From: Nanobdellota archaeon
GTDB taxonomy: Archaea; Nanobdellota; Nanobdellia; Woesearchaeales; CG1-02-33-12
DNA length: 14,467 nucleotides
Assembly: GCA_018901315.1 (NCBI GenBank)
Contig: JAHIFA010000016.1
Span: 1-14,467, forward strand
Direction of reading: 5' to 3'
The notes under the pieces are model-generated. The model was not told the origin of the DNA. It worked only from the letters and a program-made list of their open reading frames with translations, and ran no database searches. Positions within the stretch are counted from its first letter, which is position 1; each line of letters starts with the position of its first letter. Of the stretch, positions 1 through 9,157 are shown piece by piece. The position numbers and the translations under genes were made by a program.

Positions 1-158
1 ATCAAGGTGAAATATCTGACGGACTTGTTAAAGATTTAAAACTTGTAGCACGAAAAGATGAAGATTGGAGAATCAAAGAACTTGCCTCTTCAATGATTAG
101 AAGCTATAAAGCAAATGGTGATTTTAGTTCTGTAAAAGTCTATCAGCCAAAGAAATAA
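1..158 (+). CDS. C-terminal fragment of an unidentified protein
   Basis: A reading frame enters from the left edge and stops at TAA (156-158). The visible 51 residues run from QGEISDGLVKDLK to SVKVYQPKK and are charged and probably helical. The stretch around DWRIKELASSMIRSY could be one helical-repeat unit, but this is too little to name a family. No start is in the window. The gene converges on rps12, and a T-run follows the stop. Codon use looks normal, and the open frame reaching the edge is the main support. Confidence 0.6.
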   Translation, partial: QGEISDGLVKDLKLVARKDEDWRIKELASSMIRSYKANGDFSSVKVYQPKK

Positions 159-169
159 GCTTTCGGTTC

Positions 170-176
170 TTTTTTT
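170..176 (+). terminator. Oligo-T terminator after the left-edge gene
   Basis: Seven T residues begin 11 nt after the stop codon, in the spacer between convergent genes. Archaeal RNA polymerase terminates at U-runs without needing a hairpin. The call rests on position and composition only. Confidence 0.4.
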
Positions 177-266
177 AGTTCCCCTTCCCTTTCTATTAAT
201 TAGACATTCTCAAAAATTGAGCATAGTAGATATTAAAGAAAAGTTTAAAATAAAGAATGCATAGAA

Positions 267-704
267 TTACTTTCTTGCTTTTTCTACTTTGCCATGTAAT
301 AGGCCATTTAAAGACTGGTCATTAACCTTTGTTACGCACCATCTCACGCCGCCGATGTCTCCCTTGGCCCTGCCCATCTTTCCGCCTATGCATTCTATCA
401 TGACTTCATCATGCTCATCAACAAGCTTTGTTGCTCCATCGCCTGGCAGAAATGCAGTTACCTGCTTTCCATTCTTTATCAGCTGGACCCTCACACATTT
501 TCTCATAGCAGAGTTTGGCTGTTTTGCCTCTAACTGAACCTTTTCAAGGACAATTCCCTTTGCCTGGGAAGAGCCGCCCAATGGGTCAGATTTTTTCTTG
601 AGGTTAAGAGTCCTGCGGGTATATTTCTTGCTGTTCCACCTAAATGTATGCCTTCTCTTCTTGAGCTTTTTTCCAGCATTTATTCCAGATGATTTCTTTC
701 CCAT
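267..704 (-). CDS. rps12: Ribosomal protein S12 (uS12)
   Basis: This 145-residue protein has the normal archaeal uS12 length. It sits in the 30S decoding centre and monitors codon-anticodon pairing. The basic N-terminus ([19 protein letters not shown]) is typical of archaeal and eukaryotic forms. The signature KQPNSAMRK is at residues 61-69, [20 protein letters not shown] at 71-90, and DEHDEV at 96-101. The ATG lies 2 nt after the nusA stop, so the two are translationally close. It is the last gene of the polymerase operon here. S7 and EF-1A, which commonly follow S12 in archaea, do not, because a convergent gene comes next. Confidence 0.97.
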   Translation of the reverse strand: MGKKSSGINAGKKLKKRRHTFRWNSKKYTRRTLNLKKKSDPLGGSSQAKGIVLEKVQLEAKQPNSAMRKCVRVQLIKNGKQVTAFLPGDGATKLVDEHDEVMIECIGGKMGRAKGDIGGVRWCVTKVNDQSLNGLLHGKVEKARK

Positions 705-706
705 TT

Positions 707-1123
707 TCAGATAACCTTTATTTCTTTTATATCAAAATATCTTTTGACAGTCTCTTCATAATTTCTTAGGTTTTGCCCGTTTCTTCCTATTAAGAGGCCT
801 TTTGTTTTTGTATCTGGCCCAACAATTGTAACAACATCACCATCAACTTTTATTTCCTTTCCAATTAAAGGGCGGATGATATTTGCAACAAATGTTTCAA
901 GATGGGGATTAAATTCTACTATTTTAATCTTTCTATTTAATTTTTCTTTAATATTCCTTACATTAACCCCTTTTTTGCCAATTGCCTTTGCTATCTGGTT
1001 TTCCTCAACCACAAAAACCAAGAGTGAATTTTTATCAACAAAGCAGTCCTTTAACCTTGCCTTTGTCAGGCTCTCAAAAAAAGACATGAACTTCATAAGA
1101 TTTAGGTCATACTTTATCTTCAT
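707..1123 (-). CDS. nusA: Archaeal NusA-like KH-domain protein
   Basis: The 138-residue protein consists of two KH domains, like archaeal NusA, which lacks the N-terminal and S1 domains of bacterial NusA. The first KH loop is GKKG at residues 49-52 ([16 protein letters not shown]) and the second is GRNG at 113-116 ([15 protein letters not shown]). The family is placed between L30e and S12 in archaeal polymerase operons, exactly as here. It is presumed to bind RNA and act in transcription elongation or termination. The spacing is 2 nt to genes on both sides. Confidence comes from both the motifs and the gene order. Confidence 0.95.
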   Translation of the reverse strand: MKIKYDLNLMKFMSFFESLTKARLKDCFVDKNSLLVFVVEENQIAKAIGKKGVNVRNIKEKLNRKIKIVEFNPHLETFVANIIRPLIGKEIKVDGDVVTIVGPDTKTKGLLIGRNGQNLRNYEETVKRYFDIKEIKVI

Positions 1124-1125
1124 TG

Positions 1126-1401
1126 TTATTCCTTTAACACACCAAGCATAGAGATAGAATATTGCTTTTTGCAGGTTACACCTAATTCATCATTTGGCTG
1201 ATTTAAAATTATAACTGGAATTTTTAAGAGCTTGGAATAATATTCCAGATCCTTTTTTGAAATTGCATTGCAGTTTGATGCGATATAAATTTTTTCAAGC
1301 TTGTTAAGCTTTAAATTCTTCATTACAACCTTTGTTCCAATAATAATTTTCCTTGTTTTTAAGTCTTTTTTTATATCACTTAATAATTGTTTTTTAGCCA
1401 T
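1126..1401 (-). CDS. rpl30e: Ribosomal protein L30e
   Basis: This 91-residue protein is slightly short for eL30, which is usually about 100 residues. The L7Ae/L30e fold shows as KIYIASNCNA near residues 37-46 and the C-terminal block ELGVTCKKQYSISMLGVL (72-89). Members of this fold bind kink-turn RNA. In archaeal operons L30e lies directly after rpoA2 and before nusA, as here. The gap to rpoA2 is 1 nt, so it depends on operon transcription. The start is ATG. Confidence 0.93.
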   Translation of the reverse strand: MAKKQLLSDIKKDLKTRKIIIGTKVVMKNLKLNKLEKIYIASNCNAISKKDLEYYSKLLKIPVIILNQPNDELGVTCKKQYSISMLGVLKE

Positions 1402-1402
1402 T

Positions 1403-2545
<1,143 letters not shown>

Positions 2546-2552
2546 TCACCAA

Positions 2553-5129
2553 TTATTCTATTACGGACTTAATTATATTTTTAACATTAAGTATTCCGCC
2601 ATCAGACTTTGAAACATCTATTCTATCTTCTCCATACTCAAACTGTATAATTTTTCTGCTTGAATCCCTGACAGTATTATCATATTCAACTTTCAAATCC
2701 TGCAATGCATTTGCTAATCTCCTGTACAAATAACCCGATTTGGGTGTTCTCAGTGCAGTATCCATAAGACTGTCTCTTCCAGTCATAGATGCAAAGAAGA
2801 ATTCCCTCGGGTTTAGCCCTTTCTTGAACCCATCTGCTATGAAACCATGTGCTTCAGGACCAAGATCTCCTTTTTTGAAGCATGATAACGTTCTTTCATT
2901 ATAGCCCTTTTCTATTCTTTTGCCTCTCATAGCCTGCTGACCAACACAGGCAGCCATTTGTGCCAGGTTAAGCAGATTTCCTCTTGCTCCCGAATCTGCC
3001 ATTATCATCATATGTGTTTCCTTATTTGAATAATCAGAAACAATCTCTCCTGTTTCATTTCTTGCTTTGTTTAATAATTCCAATATCTTCAATTCAAGTG
3101 TTTCCTTTAATGTCCTGCCAGGGAATGCCTGTAATGTACCATCATGATATCCCTTGGTTAATACCTCAACATTTCCCCTTGCTTTTGCAAGAGTATCATT
3201 TATTTTGTTTATTGCTTCTTGTGGAAGGTCGGCATCTGATATTCCTATTGTAAATCCCCTTTTAATCAGGACTGCTGTGCCTAACCTGAATATTGCTTCT
3301 ATTATTGTTATTGCCTCTGCTTCCCCATACTTTTTGTGTATGTTCCTCAGCATAAGGCCCTTTCCCCCTCCAATGTTTGCACTGTCTATAACGCCCTCTA
3401 TCAGTTTTCCATTCTTAATTATCACTGCCTCCCCAGATTTTGATTTTCCTATAAAATTAAAGTCAGGAGGCATCAGGACGCCGAATACCTCTTTTCCGCT
3501 TACAATATCTTTTTTACTTAATGTGGAGAAGTCTGTTATTCCTGCAGATAACAAAAGGTCAATAGCATCCCTTCTTGAATATGCGCCTTCTTTAGTAAGC
3601 AGGTAATTTCCTGAGATTGCATCTTGTATTGCTCCAATAATGCTTAATCCATATCTTGGAGATATAAGCTGCGTCTGTACCATCATAAGGGTTTCAGCTT
3701 CTGCCCTTGCCTCTTCTGTCTGGGGAATATGCAAATTCATTTCATCTCCATCATAATCTGCATTATATGGATGGGCAACTGTAGGATTAATCCTGAATGT
3801 TTTTCCTGGAAGAACTCTAACCTTATGGCACATCATAGACATTCTGTGCAAAGATGGCTGCCTGTTGAATATTGCTATATCACCATCAATTAAATGCCTT
3901 TCAACTACATACCCTAGCTTAATTTCTTCAATTAATTGTTCCCTTGTTTCATCAGTTATCTTCTTCTTCTTACCATCAGGTCTTGCTATATAATTAGCCC
4001 CGGGGTAATTGTTTGGGCCCGTTTTAACAAATCCCTTAAGATATTCTATGTTCCACTCATTAACCCTTTCAGGGAGAGTAAGCTTCATTGCTATAACTTT
4101 TGGTACACCAACCTCATTTAAGCTAAGCATTGGATCAGGGCTTATGACAGTTCTTGCTGAAAAATTAGTTCTTTTGCCAGCGAGGTTGTGCCTTATCCTT
4201 CCCTGCTTGCTTTTTATTCTCTCTGTTATTGTTTTTAATGGGTCGCCTGAACGATGCCTTGCAGGCGGAAGTTGAGCAATGTTATTATCAAAGAATGTTG
4301 TAATATGATATTGTAATAAGTCCCATAAATCTTCTATGATAATCTCGGGTGCTCCTGCATTTATATTTTCAAACAGCCTTTGATTTATTCTAACAATATC
4401 TCCTAACTTATGAGTTAAATCATCCTCGCTCCTTTCACCACTTTCCAAAGTTATAGAAGGCCTCATTGTAACAGGGGGTATAGAAAGAATTGTCAAGACC
4501 ATCCACTCCGGCCTTATTGATTTAGGGTTTAAGCCAAATACCTCACAATCATCATCAGTTATCTTTTCAAGCCTGGTTCTTACTTCTATAGGAGATATCC
4601 TTTTTTCATTCTCAAGAAAGGTTGTTGGCTTTTCCAAGGTAATTTTTTGCTGCCTGCTTTTGCAGTAAGGGCATTTATTTATTGTTTTAAGATTTTTGAT
4701 TATTTCTTTAATTTTTATTCTCCTTTCTTCTGGGCTTGATTCATTTTCGATGCTTTTTAACTCACCCATATAATCCTGGATTTTATTCTGTGGGATAAGT
4801 ATTCTTCCGCACTCCCTGCATGTGCACCTCAATAAGTCATATATCACATTAATAAACTTGATGTGCATTACTGGCCTTGCTAAAGATATATAGCCAAAGT
4901 GGCCAGAGCATTCCTTGAGTTTTGCGCCGCATGTTTTGCATCTAAGGCCCGGATCTATAACACCCAACCTTGAGTCCATTAAACCGCCATCAACTGGATA
5001 GCCTTCCTTATCATAAAGCTCAGGAGTCACTATTTTGGCAGAAGCCATTTTCTTGATTATGCCCGGGCTCAAAATACTAAAAGCAATACTTTCAACCTTT
5101 TTAAAAACTGCAATTTCGTTATCTTCCAT
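2553..5129 (-). CDS. rpoA1: RNA polymerase subunit A' (Rpo1N)
   Basis: This is the N-terminal part of the largest, catalytic polymerase subunit. It is about 858 residues, close to the usual 870-900. Residue numbers here count from the TTG two codons upstream of the ATG. The first zinc site is CKTCGAKLKECSGHFGY (Cys66, 69, 76, His79). A second cysteine set is CTCREC (104-109) with CPYC (155-158). The lid/rudder region KQGRIRHNLAGKRTNFSART is near 310-329. The catalytic metal motif NADYDGDEMNLH is at 458-469, with all three aspartates intact. ATG at 5129 is the likely start. A TTG at 5135 would overlap the rpoB1 stop as TTGA. Confidence 0.98.
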   Translation of the reverse strand: MEDNEIAVFKKVESIAFSILSPGIIKKMASAKIVTPELYDKEGYPVDGGLMDSRLGVIDPGLRCKTCGAKLKECSGHFGYISLARPVMHIKFINVIYDLLRCTCRECGRILIPQNKIQDYMGELKSIENESSPEERRIKIKEIIKNLKTINKCPYCKSRQQKITLEKPTTFLENEKRISPIEVRTRLEKITDDDCEVFGLNPKSIRPEWMVLTILSIPPVTMRPSITLESGERSEDDLTHKLGDIVRINQRLFENINAGAPEIIIEDLWDLLQYHITTFFDNNIAQLPPARHRSGDPLKTITERIKSKQGRIRHNLAGKRTNFSARTVISPDPMLSLNEVGVPKVIAMKLTLPERVNEWNIEYLKGFVKTGPNNYPGANYIARPDGKKKKITDETREQLIEEIKLGYVVERHLIDGDIAIFNRQPSLHRMSMMCHKVRVLPGKTFRINPTVAHPYNADYDGDEMNLHIPQTEEARAEAETLMMVQTQLISPRYGLSIIGAIQDAISGNYLLTKEGAYSRRDAIDLLLSAGITDFSTLSKKDIVSGKEVFGVLMPPDFNFIGKSKSGEAVIIKNGKLIEGVIDSANIGGGKGLMLRNIHKKYGEAEAITIIEAIFRLGTAVLIKRGFTIGISDADLPQEAINKINDTLAKARGNVEVLTKGYHDGTLQAFPGRTLKETLELKILELLNKARNETGEIVSDYSNKETHMMIMADSGARGNLLNLAQMAACVGQQAMRGKRIEKGYNERTLSCFKKGDLGPEAHGFIADGFKKGLNPREFFFASMTGRDSLMDTALRTPKSGYLYRRLANALQDLKVEYDNTVRDSSRKIIQFEYGEDRIDVSKSDGGILNVKNIIKSVIE

Positions 5130-5131
5130 TT

Positions 5132-6934
5132 TCAATATTTATTTTTTAATATTAGTTTTGGATGTACTGTTAATGATTTTAGCTCATCAAGCAACAGCTT
5201 GAAAGCATAACTCACTTCAATAAAATTTATTTCCGCATTATCGCCGCACACCAAGCAGTATAGTCTATTCTTAAATGTATCGTGCACTGCCACCATTCCG
5301 CACTCTTCACAAATCGGAACTATTGTCCTGTCTGCATCAAACCTTTCCTTTAGCAATAGGGATGCACCATGAGCAACAAATGTATCTTTTTCCATCTCTC
5401 CTAAACGCAGGCCACCCTCTTTTGCCCTGCCTTCTGTTGGCTGCCTTGTCAAAAGCTGTATTGGGCCCCTTGCCCTTGCATGTATCTTATTAGCGACCAT
5501 GTGCCTTAATTTCATATAATAAATATTTCCAATGTAAATCTTTGCTTCCAGCTGCTCTCCTGTGGTGCCATTATACATTGTTTCAACACCATTCTCCCTG
5601 AATCCCAATGATAATAGTTCTTTTCTTAGCATTTCCTCTGGCTCAACATCAAATAATGTTCCGTCTATATACCTTGATGATAATGCGCCAACCTTTCCGC
5701 CAATCAATTCTATAAGATGTGAAATAGTCATTCTTGAGGGGATACCATGTGGTGAGAATATGAGGTCTGGCGTAATTCCAGATGCTGTGAAAGGCATGTC
5801 TGCCTGGTCAACTATCAGTCCAACAACACCCTTCTGTCCGTGCCTCGATGTAAATTTATCACCTATTTCCGGAATTCTCTGATCCCTTATTTTTACCTGA
5901 ATCAACCTGTTTCCTTCACTGTTTTCTGTTATTAAAACAAAATCAATAATTCCTTCTTCTCCATGTTTTAATGCCTTAGAACTTTCACGCCTGCTGCTTG
6001 GTGCAAAATTATATTGGTCCATAGAGCTTAAAAATCTTGGTGGGCTTGTTTTGCCGATGATAACATCCCCTTCTGCAACATTTGCTTCTTGGAAGATAAT
6101 GCCATCTTTTTCCAATAATCTGTAATCCTTTTCACTCTTATACCCTTTTACATCTTTGTCAGGTATTGATACTTCGTCAGTCAGGCCGCCGGAGTATCTC
6201 AGCTCTTCAGCTATTAATGGCCGGTAGTATGTTGACCTTCCAAGTCCGCGATCAATTGAAGCCCTGTTTAAAACTACTGCATCATCAACATTATATCCTT
6301 TGTAACTCATAATTGCAACTACCATATTTTGTCCTGAAGGGTGATTATTATAATTAGAAATATCATGCATGACAGACTGAACTAAGGGCATCTGTGGGTA
6401 ATGCAATATATTAATGTCCATATCAATCCTTATTGGGAAATTTATTGCATACATTCCAAGTGCCTGCTTTTGATTTTTAGAGCCAATGCTTATTCTTGCA
6501 CCTGGGCTGAAGTTTGCATAAGGCACTAATGAGGTGCACAAGCCAACCATTGCCATTGGTGCAATCTCCAGGTGGGTATGCTCTTTTGTTAGTTCCCCTA
6601 TTAAGAATGCAACAAAGGCATTTTCCTCTTCAGCTGCATCAAGATACTCAATAACGCCCTGCTTTACAAGGTCAGAAAATAAAATTTCATTGTTTTGCAA
6701 TTTTTTAATATGAGCTTCTGTTAAAAGAGGCTGTCCATTCTTTACAACAATCAATGGCCTCCTAAGCCTTCCCTTGTCATCATTCATTTGAATATTGCCT
6801 GCTGTTTTGTCATAATATACATTCAAATTATCTAAAACATTTCCTTTTATTCTTCCCTCTCTTATTTTATTAACAAACTCGTCAGGATTCTCTACTGTTC
6901 CAATAAATTTTCCATTTAGATATGCTTCGCTCAT
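5132..6934 (-). CDS. rpoB1: RNA polymerase subunit B' (Rpo2C)
   Basis: This is the C-terminal part of the second-largest subunit, 600 residues. GYNVDDAVVLNRASIDRG is at 213-230 and GDKFTSRHGQKG at 358-369, both conserved beta-subunit active-site blocks. FSPHGIPSRMTISHLIE is at 393-409. A C-terminal zinc site has CEEC at 542-545 and CLVC at 560-563. The B''/B' split occurs at the same place as in many methanogens and other archaea, so it is normal and not a broken gene. It begins 1 nt after the rpoB2 stop, and its TGA stop abuts the rpoA1 start. Confidence 0.98.
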   Translation of the reverse strand: MSEAYLNGKFIGTVENPDEFVNKIREGRIKGNVLDNLNVYYDKTAGNIQMNDDKGRLRRPLIVVKNGQPLLTEAHIKKLQNNEILFSDLVKQGVIEYLDAAEEENAFVAFLIGELTKEHTHLEIAPMAMVGLCTSLVPYANFSPGARISIGSKNQKQALGMYAINFPIRIDMDINILHYPQMPLVQSVMHDISNYNNHPSGQNMVVAIMSYKGYNVDDAVVLNRASIDRGLGRSTYYRPLIAEELRYSGGLTDEVSIPDKDVKGYKSEKDYRLLEKDGIIFQEANVAEGDVIIGKTSPPRFLSSMDQYNFAPSSRRESSKALKHGEEGIIDFVLITENSEGNRLIQVKIRDQRIPEIGDKFTSRHGQKGVVGLIVDQADMPFTASGITPDLIFSPHGIPSRMTISHLIELIGGKVGALSSRYIDGTLFDVEPEEMLRKELLSLGFRENGVETMYNGTTGEQLEAKIYIGNIYYMKLRHMVANKIHARARGPIQLLTRQPTEGRAKEGGLRLGEMEKDTFVAHGASLLLKERFDADRTIVPICEECGMVAVHDTFKNRLYCLVCGDNAEINFIEVSYAFKLLLDELKSLTVHPKLILKNKY

Positions 6935-6935
6935 T

Positions 6936-8429
6936 TTACTTTAATACCTTTAGGCCAAAGCCTTTTAGTGATTTTATTGTTTCTTCTTCTTTAATACTAG
7001 GTGTAGGCGAAATATTTGAAAGCAATGCAAGATTTTTCTTAAGCCCTATATTTGTTCCTTCGGGGGTTTCAACAGGACATAGCCTTCCAAGATGGGTACT
7101 ATGGAGTTCTCTTGCCTCAAAATTTTCCTGTGTTGCGGACAATGGGCTTACAACTCTCTGCAGGTGCGACATCATATCAAGGAAATTCAGGCGCTGTATT
7201 CTCTGGCTTACACCCTTTCTTCCTCCAACCCAATGGCCAGTTGCCATTGATGAATAAATTCTTGATGTCAGCAGCTTTTCTCTTATAATAACCTTTACAG
7301 ACGGGAATTTACCTCTTTTTACGATTCTTTGAAAGTTATATAACAGGTCATTTACTAATATGCTAAAATTAACTCTTATCAAATCTGCCAAAAGATCGCC
7401 ACTCATCTTAATTTTTTTGTTCATGTAATGATCTTTATCATCAACGTTCATTTCTCCTCTTGAAACAAGTATAAATTTCTTTATTAGCTTGCATAAATTA
7501 TGCGCTTTTTGAAGCCTATCTTTTTTATCAATGCTTATATGTGGCATGAGATATTTGTCTATAATTTCCTGCGTTCTCTCAATCCTTACCTCTTTTGATT
7601 GTGTTATACCAGACTTTTTTGCAATATAATCAATTGCATCTTCCTGCGTTTTTATGTCAACACACTCATACAGGTTTATAAACATTTCATCATAGTTATC
7701 TTCTGAAACAGCCCTCATTATTTCTTCATCTTTCATGAGGCCCAATGCCTTGATTGCAATAACAATTGGTATTCTTTTGATTCTTGTAAAACTTAAATAT
7801 ATTATACCATCTTTCATCCTCTCAATGGTGTGAGGTATCTTGAAAGAGCCCCTTTCTGAAAAAAGTTTTCCAACATATTCACTCGGTCCTGTTTTTGTTT
7901 TTTCAACCAAGAACCTGTTTGCAGCAAGATCTTCTATGTTAACAAGCACTTTCTCGCTTCCATTTATTATAAAATATCCACCGGGGTCATCAGGATCTTC
8001 TCCCTTCTCTATTAATCCATCTCTGTCTAGTTTATTAAGATGGCAGTATTTTGACCTAAGCATGATTGGAAGATTGCCAATCTGTGCTTTATTCACAGAT
8101 TCCCTTTTTTGCCCGTTAATGTGCGCAGATACATCAACAAAAATAGGAGCAGCATATGTCATCTTCCTAAGCCTGGCTTCTGATGGGAATATATTTCTTT
8201 TTGAGCCGTCTGCTTCAATTATTGTTGGCTCTTCAATCCATATTCTATCAAACCTTATTTTATATGTATCAACATTAGGAGGTATAATTGTTGGCTCAAC
8301 TTCTTTATTTTCATCGATAATTTTTTGCAGTTCAAATTCAACAAAATTATTAAAAGATCCAATATTAGACCTGATAATGCTATTTTCCTGAAAGTATTTT
8401 TGTATCAATATTTTTGATGTTTTATTCAT
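6936..8429 (-). CDS. rpoB2: RNA polymerase subunit B'' (Rpo2N)
   Basis: This is the N-terminal part of the second-largest subunit, 497 residues. Conserved landmarks are PSEARLRKMTYAAPIFVDV near 82-100, GGYFIINGSEKVLVNIED near 150-167, the fork-loop region ATGHWVGGRKGVSQ, and CPVETPEGTNIGL at 451-463 close to the C-terminus. The protein ends where the B' gene takes over, the usual archaeal split point. The ATG overlaps the end of rpoH by 8 nt, indicating translational coupling. Confidence 0.98.
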   Translation of the reverse strand: MNKTSKILIQKYFQENSIIRSNIGSFNNFVEFELQKIIDENKEVEPTIIPPNVDTYKIRFDRIWIEEPTIIEADGSKRNIFPSEARLRKMTYAAPIFVDVSAHINGQKRESVNKAQIGNLPIMLRSKYCHLNKLDRDGLIEKGEDPDDPGGYFIINGSEKVLVNIEDLAANRFLVEKTKTGPSEYVGKLFSERGSFKIPHTIERMKDGIIYLSFTRIKRIPIVIAIKALGLMKDEEIMRAVSEDNYDEMFINLYECVDIKTQEDAIDYIAKKSGITQSKEVRIERTQEIIDKYLMPHISIDKKDRLQKAHNLCKLIKKFILVSRGEMNVDDKDHYMNKKIKMSGDLLADLIRVNFSILVNDLLYNFQRIVKRGKFPSVKVIIREKLLTSRIYSSMATGHWVGGRKGVSQRIQRLNFLDMMSHLQRVVSPLSATQENFEARELHSTHLGRLCPVETPEGTNIGLKKNLALLSNISPTPSIKEEETIKSLKGFGLKVLK

Positions 8430-8673
8430 TTGTAACGACCCTATAATATATAGATGTGCCTGCTGTTGGGCTATTTCTTATTATTTTTATAACATCGCCT
8501 GATTTTACACTCAGTTTTTCAATTGCAGAATCTGTTAGTAATATTTTTGGCAAGTCATTCAGTGTAATATTGTATTTTTCAAGCAATTCCTGAATTTCCT
8601 GTTTGGTTAATTTAGAATGTTCGGGGACAAGTATATGCTTTCTGATATCTATGTTTTTCATCTTTATCCTCAT
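8422..8673 (-). CDS. rpoH: RNA polymerase subunit H (Rpo5)
   Basis: RpoH is homologous to the C-terminal domain of eukaryotic RPB5 and sits in the lower jaw near downstream DNA. The 83-residue protein shows the family pattern HILVPEHSKLT, LPKILLTDSA, SGDVIKIIRNSPTAG and YYRVV. Two in-frame ATGs are possible, at 8673 and 8661. GAGG lies 6 nt before the second, giving 79 residues, which also fits the family. The first ATG is only 15 nt from the 3' end of tRNA-Lys, so any leader is minimal and no promoter fits between them. Confidence 0.95.
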   Translation of the reverse strand: MRIKMKNIDIRKHILVPEHSKLTKQEIQELLEKYNITLNDLPKILLTDSAIEKLSVKSGDVIKIIRNSPTAGTSIYYRVVTNE

Positions 8674-8688
8674 TTTTGAGTATTATTA

Positions 8689-8762
8689 TGGGCCGGACGA
8701 GATTCGGACTCGCGACCACCTGATTAAAAGTCAGATGCTCTACCAGGCTGAGCTACCGGCCC
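8689..8762 (-). tRNA. tRNA-Lys (anticodon TTT)
   Basis: The 74-nt cloverleaf has acceptor GGGCCGG/CCGGCCC, D-stem GCTC/GAGC, anticodon stem TCTGA/TCAGG with loop CTTTTAA, and T-stem GCGAG/CTCGT. There is no intron. The discriminator is A and no CCA is encoded. The T-loop is TCCGAAT, with C at position 55 where U (pseudouridine 55) is almost universal. tRNA-Asp lies 36 nt upstream with no clear TATA box between, so the two are probably cotranscribed. Confidence 0.97.
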
Positions 8763-8798
8763 AAGTGCTAAAATCAGAATCAAGTTCTGTTTAAGCAA

Positions 8799-8890
8799 CG
8801 CCCTGGCCGGGATTTTCAGTATTAAATGCCTTTGAACCCGAGTCGAAGCCTCGACAGGGCTTCATGATAGCCGAACTACACCACCAGGGC
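8799..8890 (-). tRNA. tRNA-Asp (anticodon GTC) with a T-loop intron
   Basis: The acceptor is GCCCTGG/CCAGGGC with discriminator G, typical of tRNA-Asp. The anticodon arm is AAGCC-CTGTCGA-GGCTT, uninterrupted. The T-stem is TCGGG/CCCGG, but the loop between its arms is 25 nt instead of 7. Removing 18 nt (8813-8830) leaves the canonical T-loop TTCAAAT and a 74-nt tRNA. Standard tRNA finders may miss or mis-score it because the intron is not in the anticodon loop. No CCA is encoded. Confidence 0.95.
8813..8830 (-). other. 18-nt T-loop intron (position 59/60) of tRNA-Asp
   Basis: The junctions follow a bulge-helix-bulge fold. The outer helix is the T-stem. The central 4-bp helix is exon TTCA with intron TGAA. 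The two 3-nt bulges are AA^G (5' cut) and AA^T (3' cut). Cutting after the second bulge nucleotide gives an intron of 18 nt and joins TTCAAA to T. The inner part is a loop of about 11 nt with little pairing. Archaeal tRNA endonuclease recognises this motif. The cut sites are inferred from the fold and not observed. Confidence 0.88.
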
Positions 8891-9003
8891 ATTATAGTTC
8901 TTAATAAATAGCATAAATCCTTCTTAAATCTTAAAAAGCCTTATTCGGCCTGTAAAAGACTAAAGAAAGATTATACCATCATCAGTTTCTGTCATTTTTT
9001 CAA

Positions 9004-9018
9004 TATATAAAGCTTTCG
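9004..9018 (-). promoter_or_regulatory. Strong BRE/TATA element upstream of tRNA-Asp
   Basis: On the minus strand CGAAAG (BRE-like, 9018-9013) is followed directly by CTTTATATA (9012-9004), close to the archaeal consensus. The predicted start near 8983 would give a leader of about 93 nt before tRNA-Asp. It may drive tRNA-Asp, tRNA-Lys and the rpo operon, or a separate short RNA. A weaker TATA-like CTTTTTAAG lies closer, at 8939-8931. Confidence 0.45.
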
Positions 9019-9053
9019 CAGAAAATTGAAATTTTGATATATAGTCTTTGATG

Positions 9054-9077
9054 AAAAATATAAACATTTATATTTTT
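9054..9077. repeat. AT-only inverted repeat, 11-bp arms
   Basis: The arms AAAAATATAAA (9054-9064) and TTTATATTTTT (9067-9077) are perfect complements around a central CA. It lies between the minus-strand promoter at 9004-9018 and the plus-strand gene at 9158. It could be an operator for a dimeric regulator or simply AT-rich promoter DNA. Confidence 0.4.
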
Positions 9078-9157
9078 TTGGTTAGTTCCTTATTTATCAA
9101 AAATTGTAAGAATACTATGAACTTCAGTCAACAGTATTTATTTAAAACAGTGAAGAA

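Noticed and set aside
8940..8990. Possible C/D-box sRNA on the minus strand, with a C-box-like CTGATGATGG just after the predicted start at 8983
   Set aside because: The C box has the wrong first base and no D box (CTGA) follows within a normal length, so no guide RNA is called.
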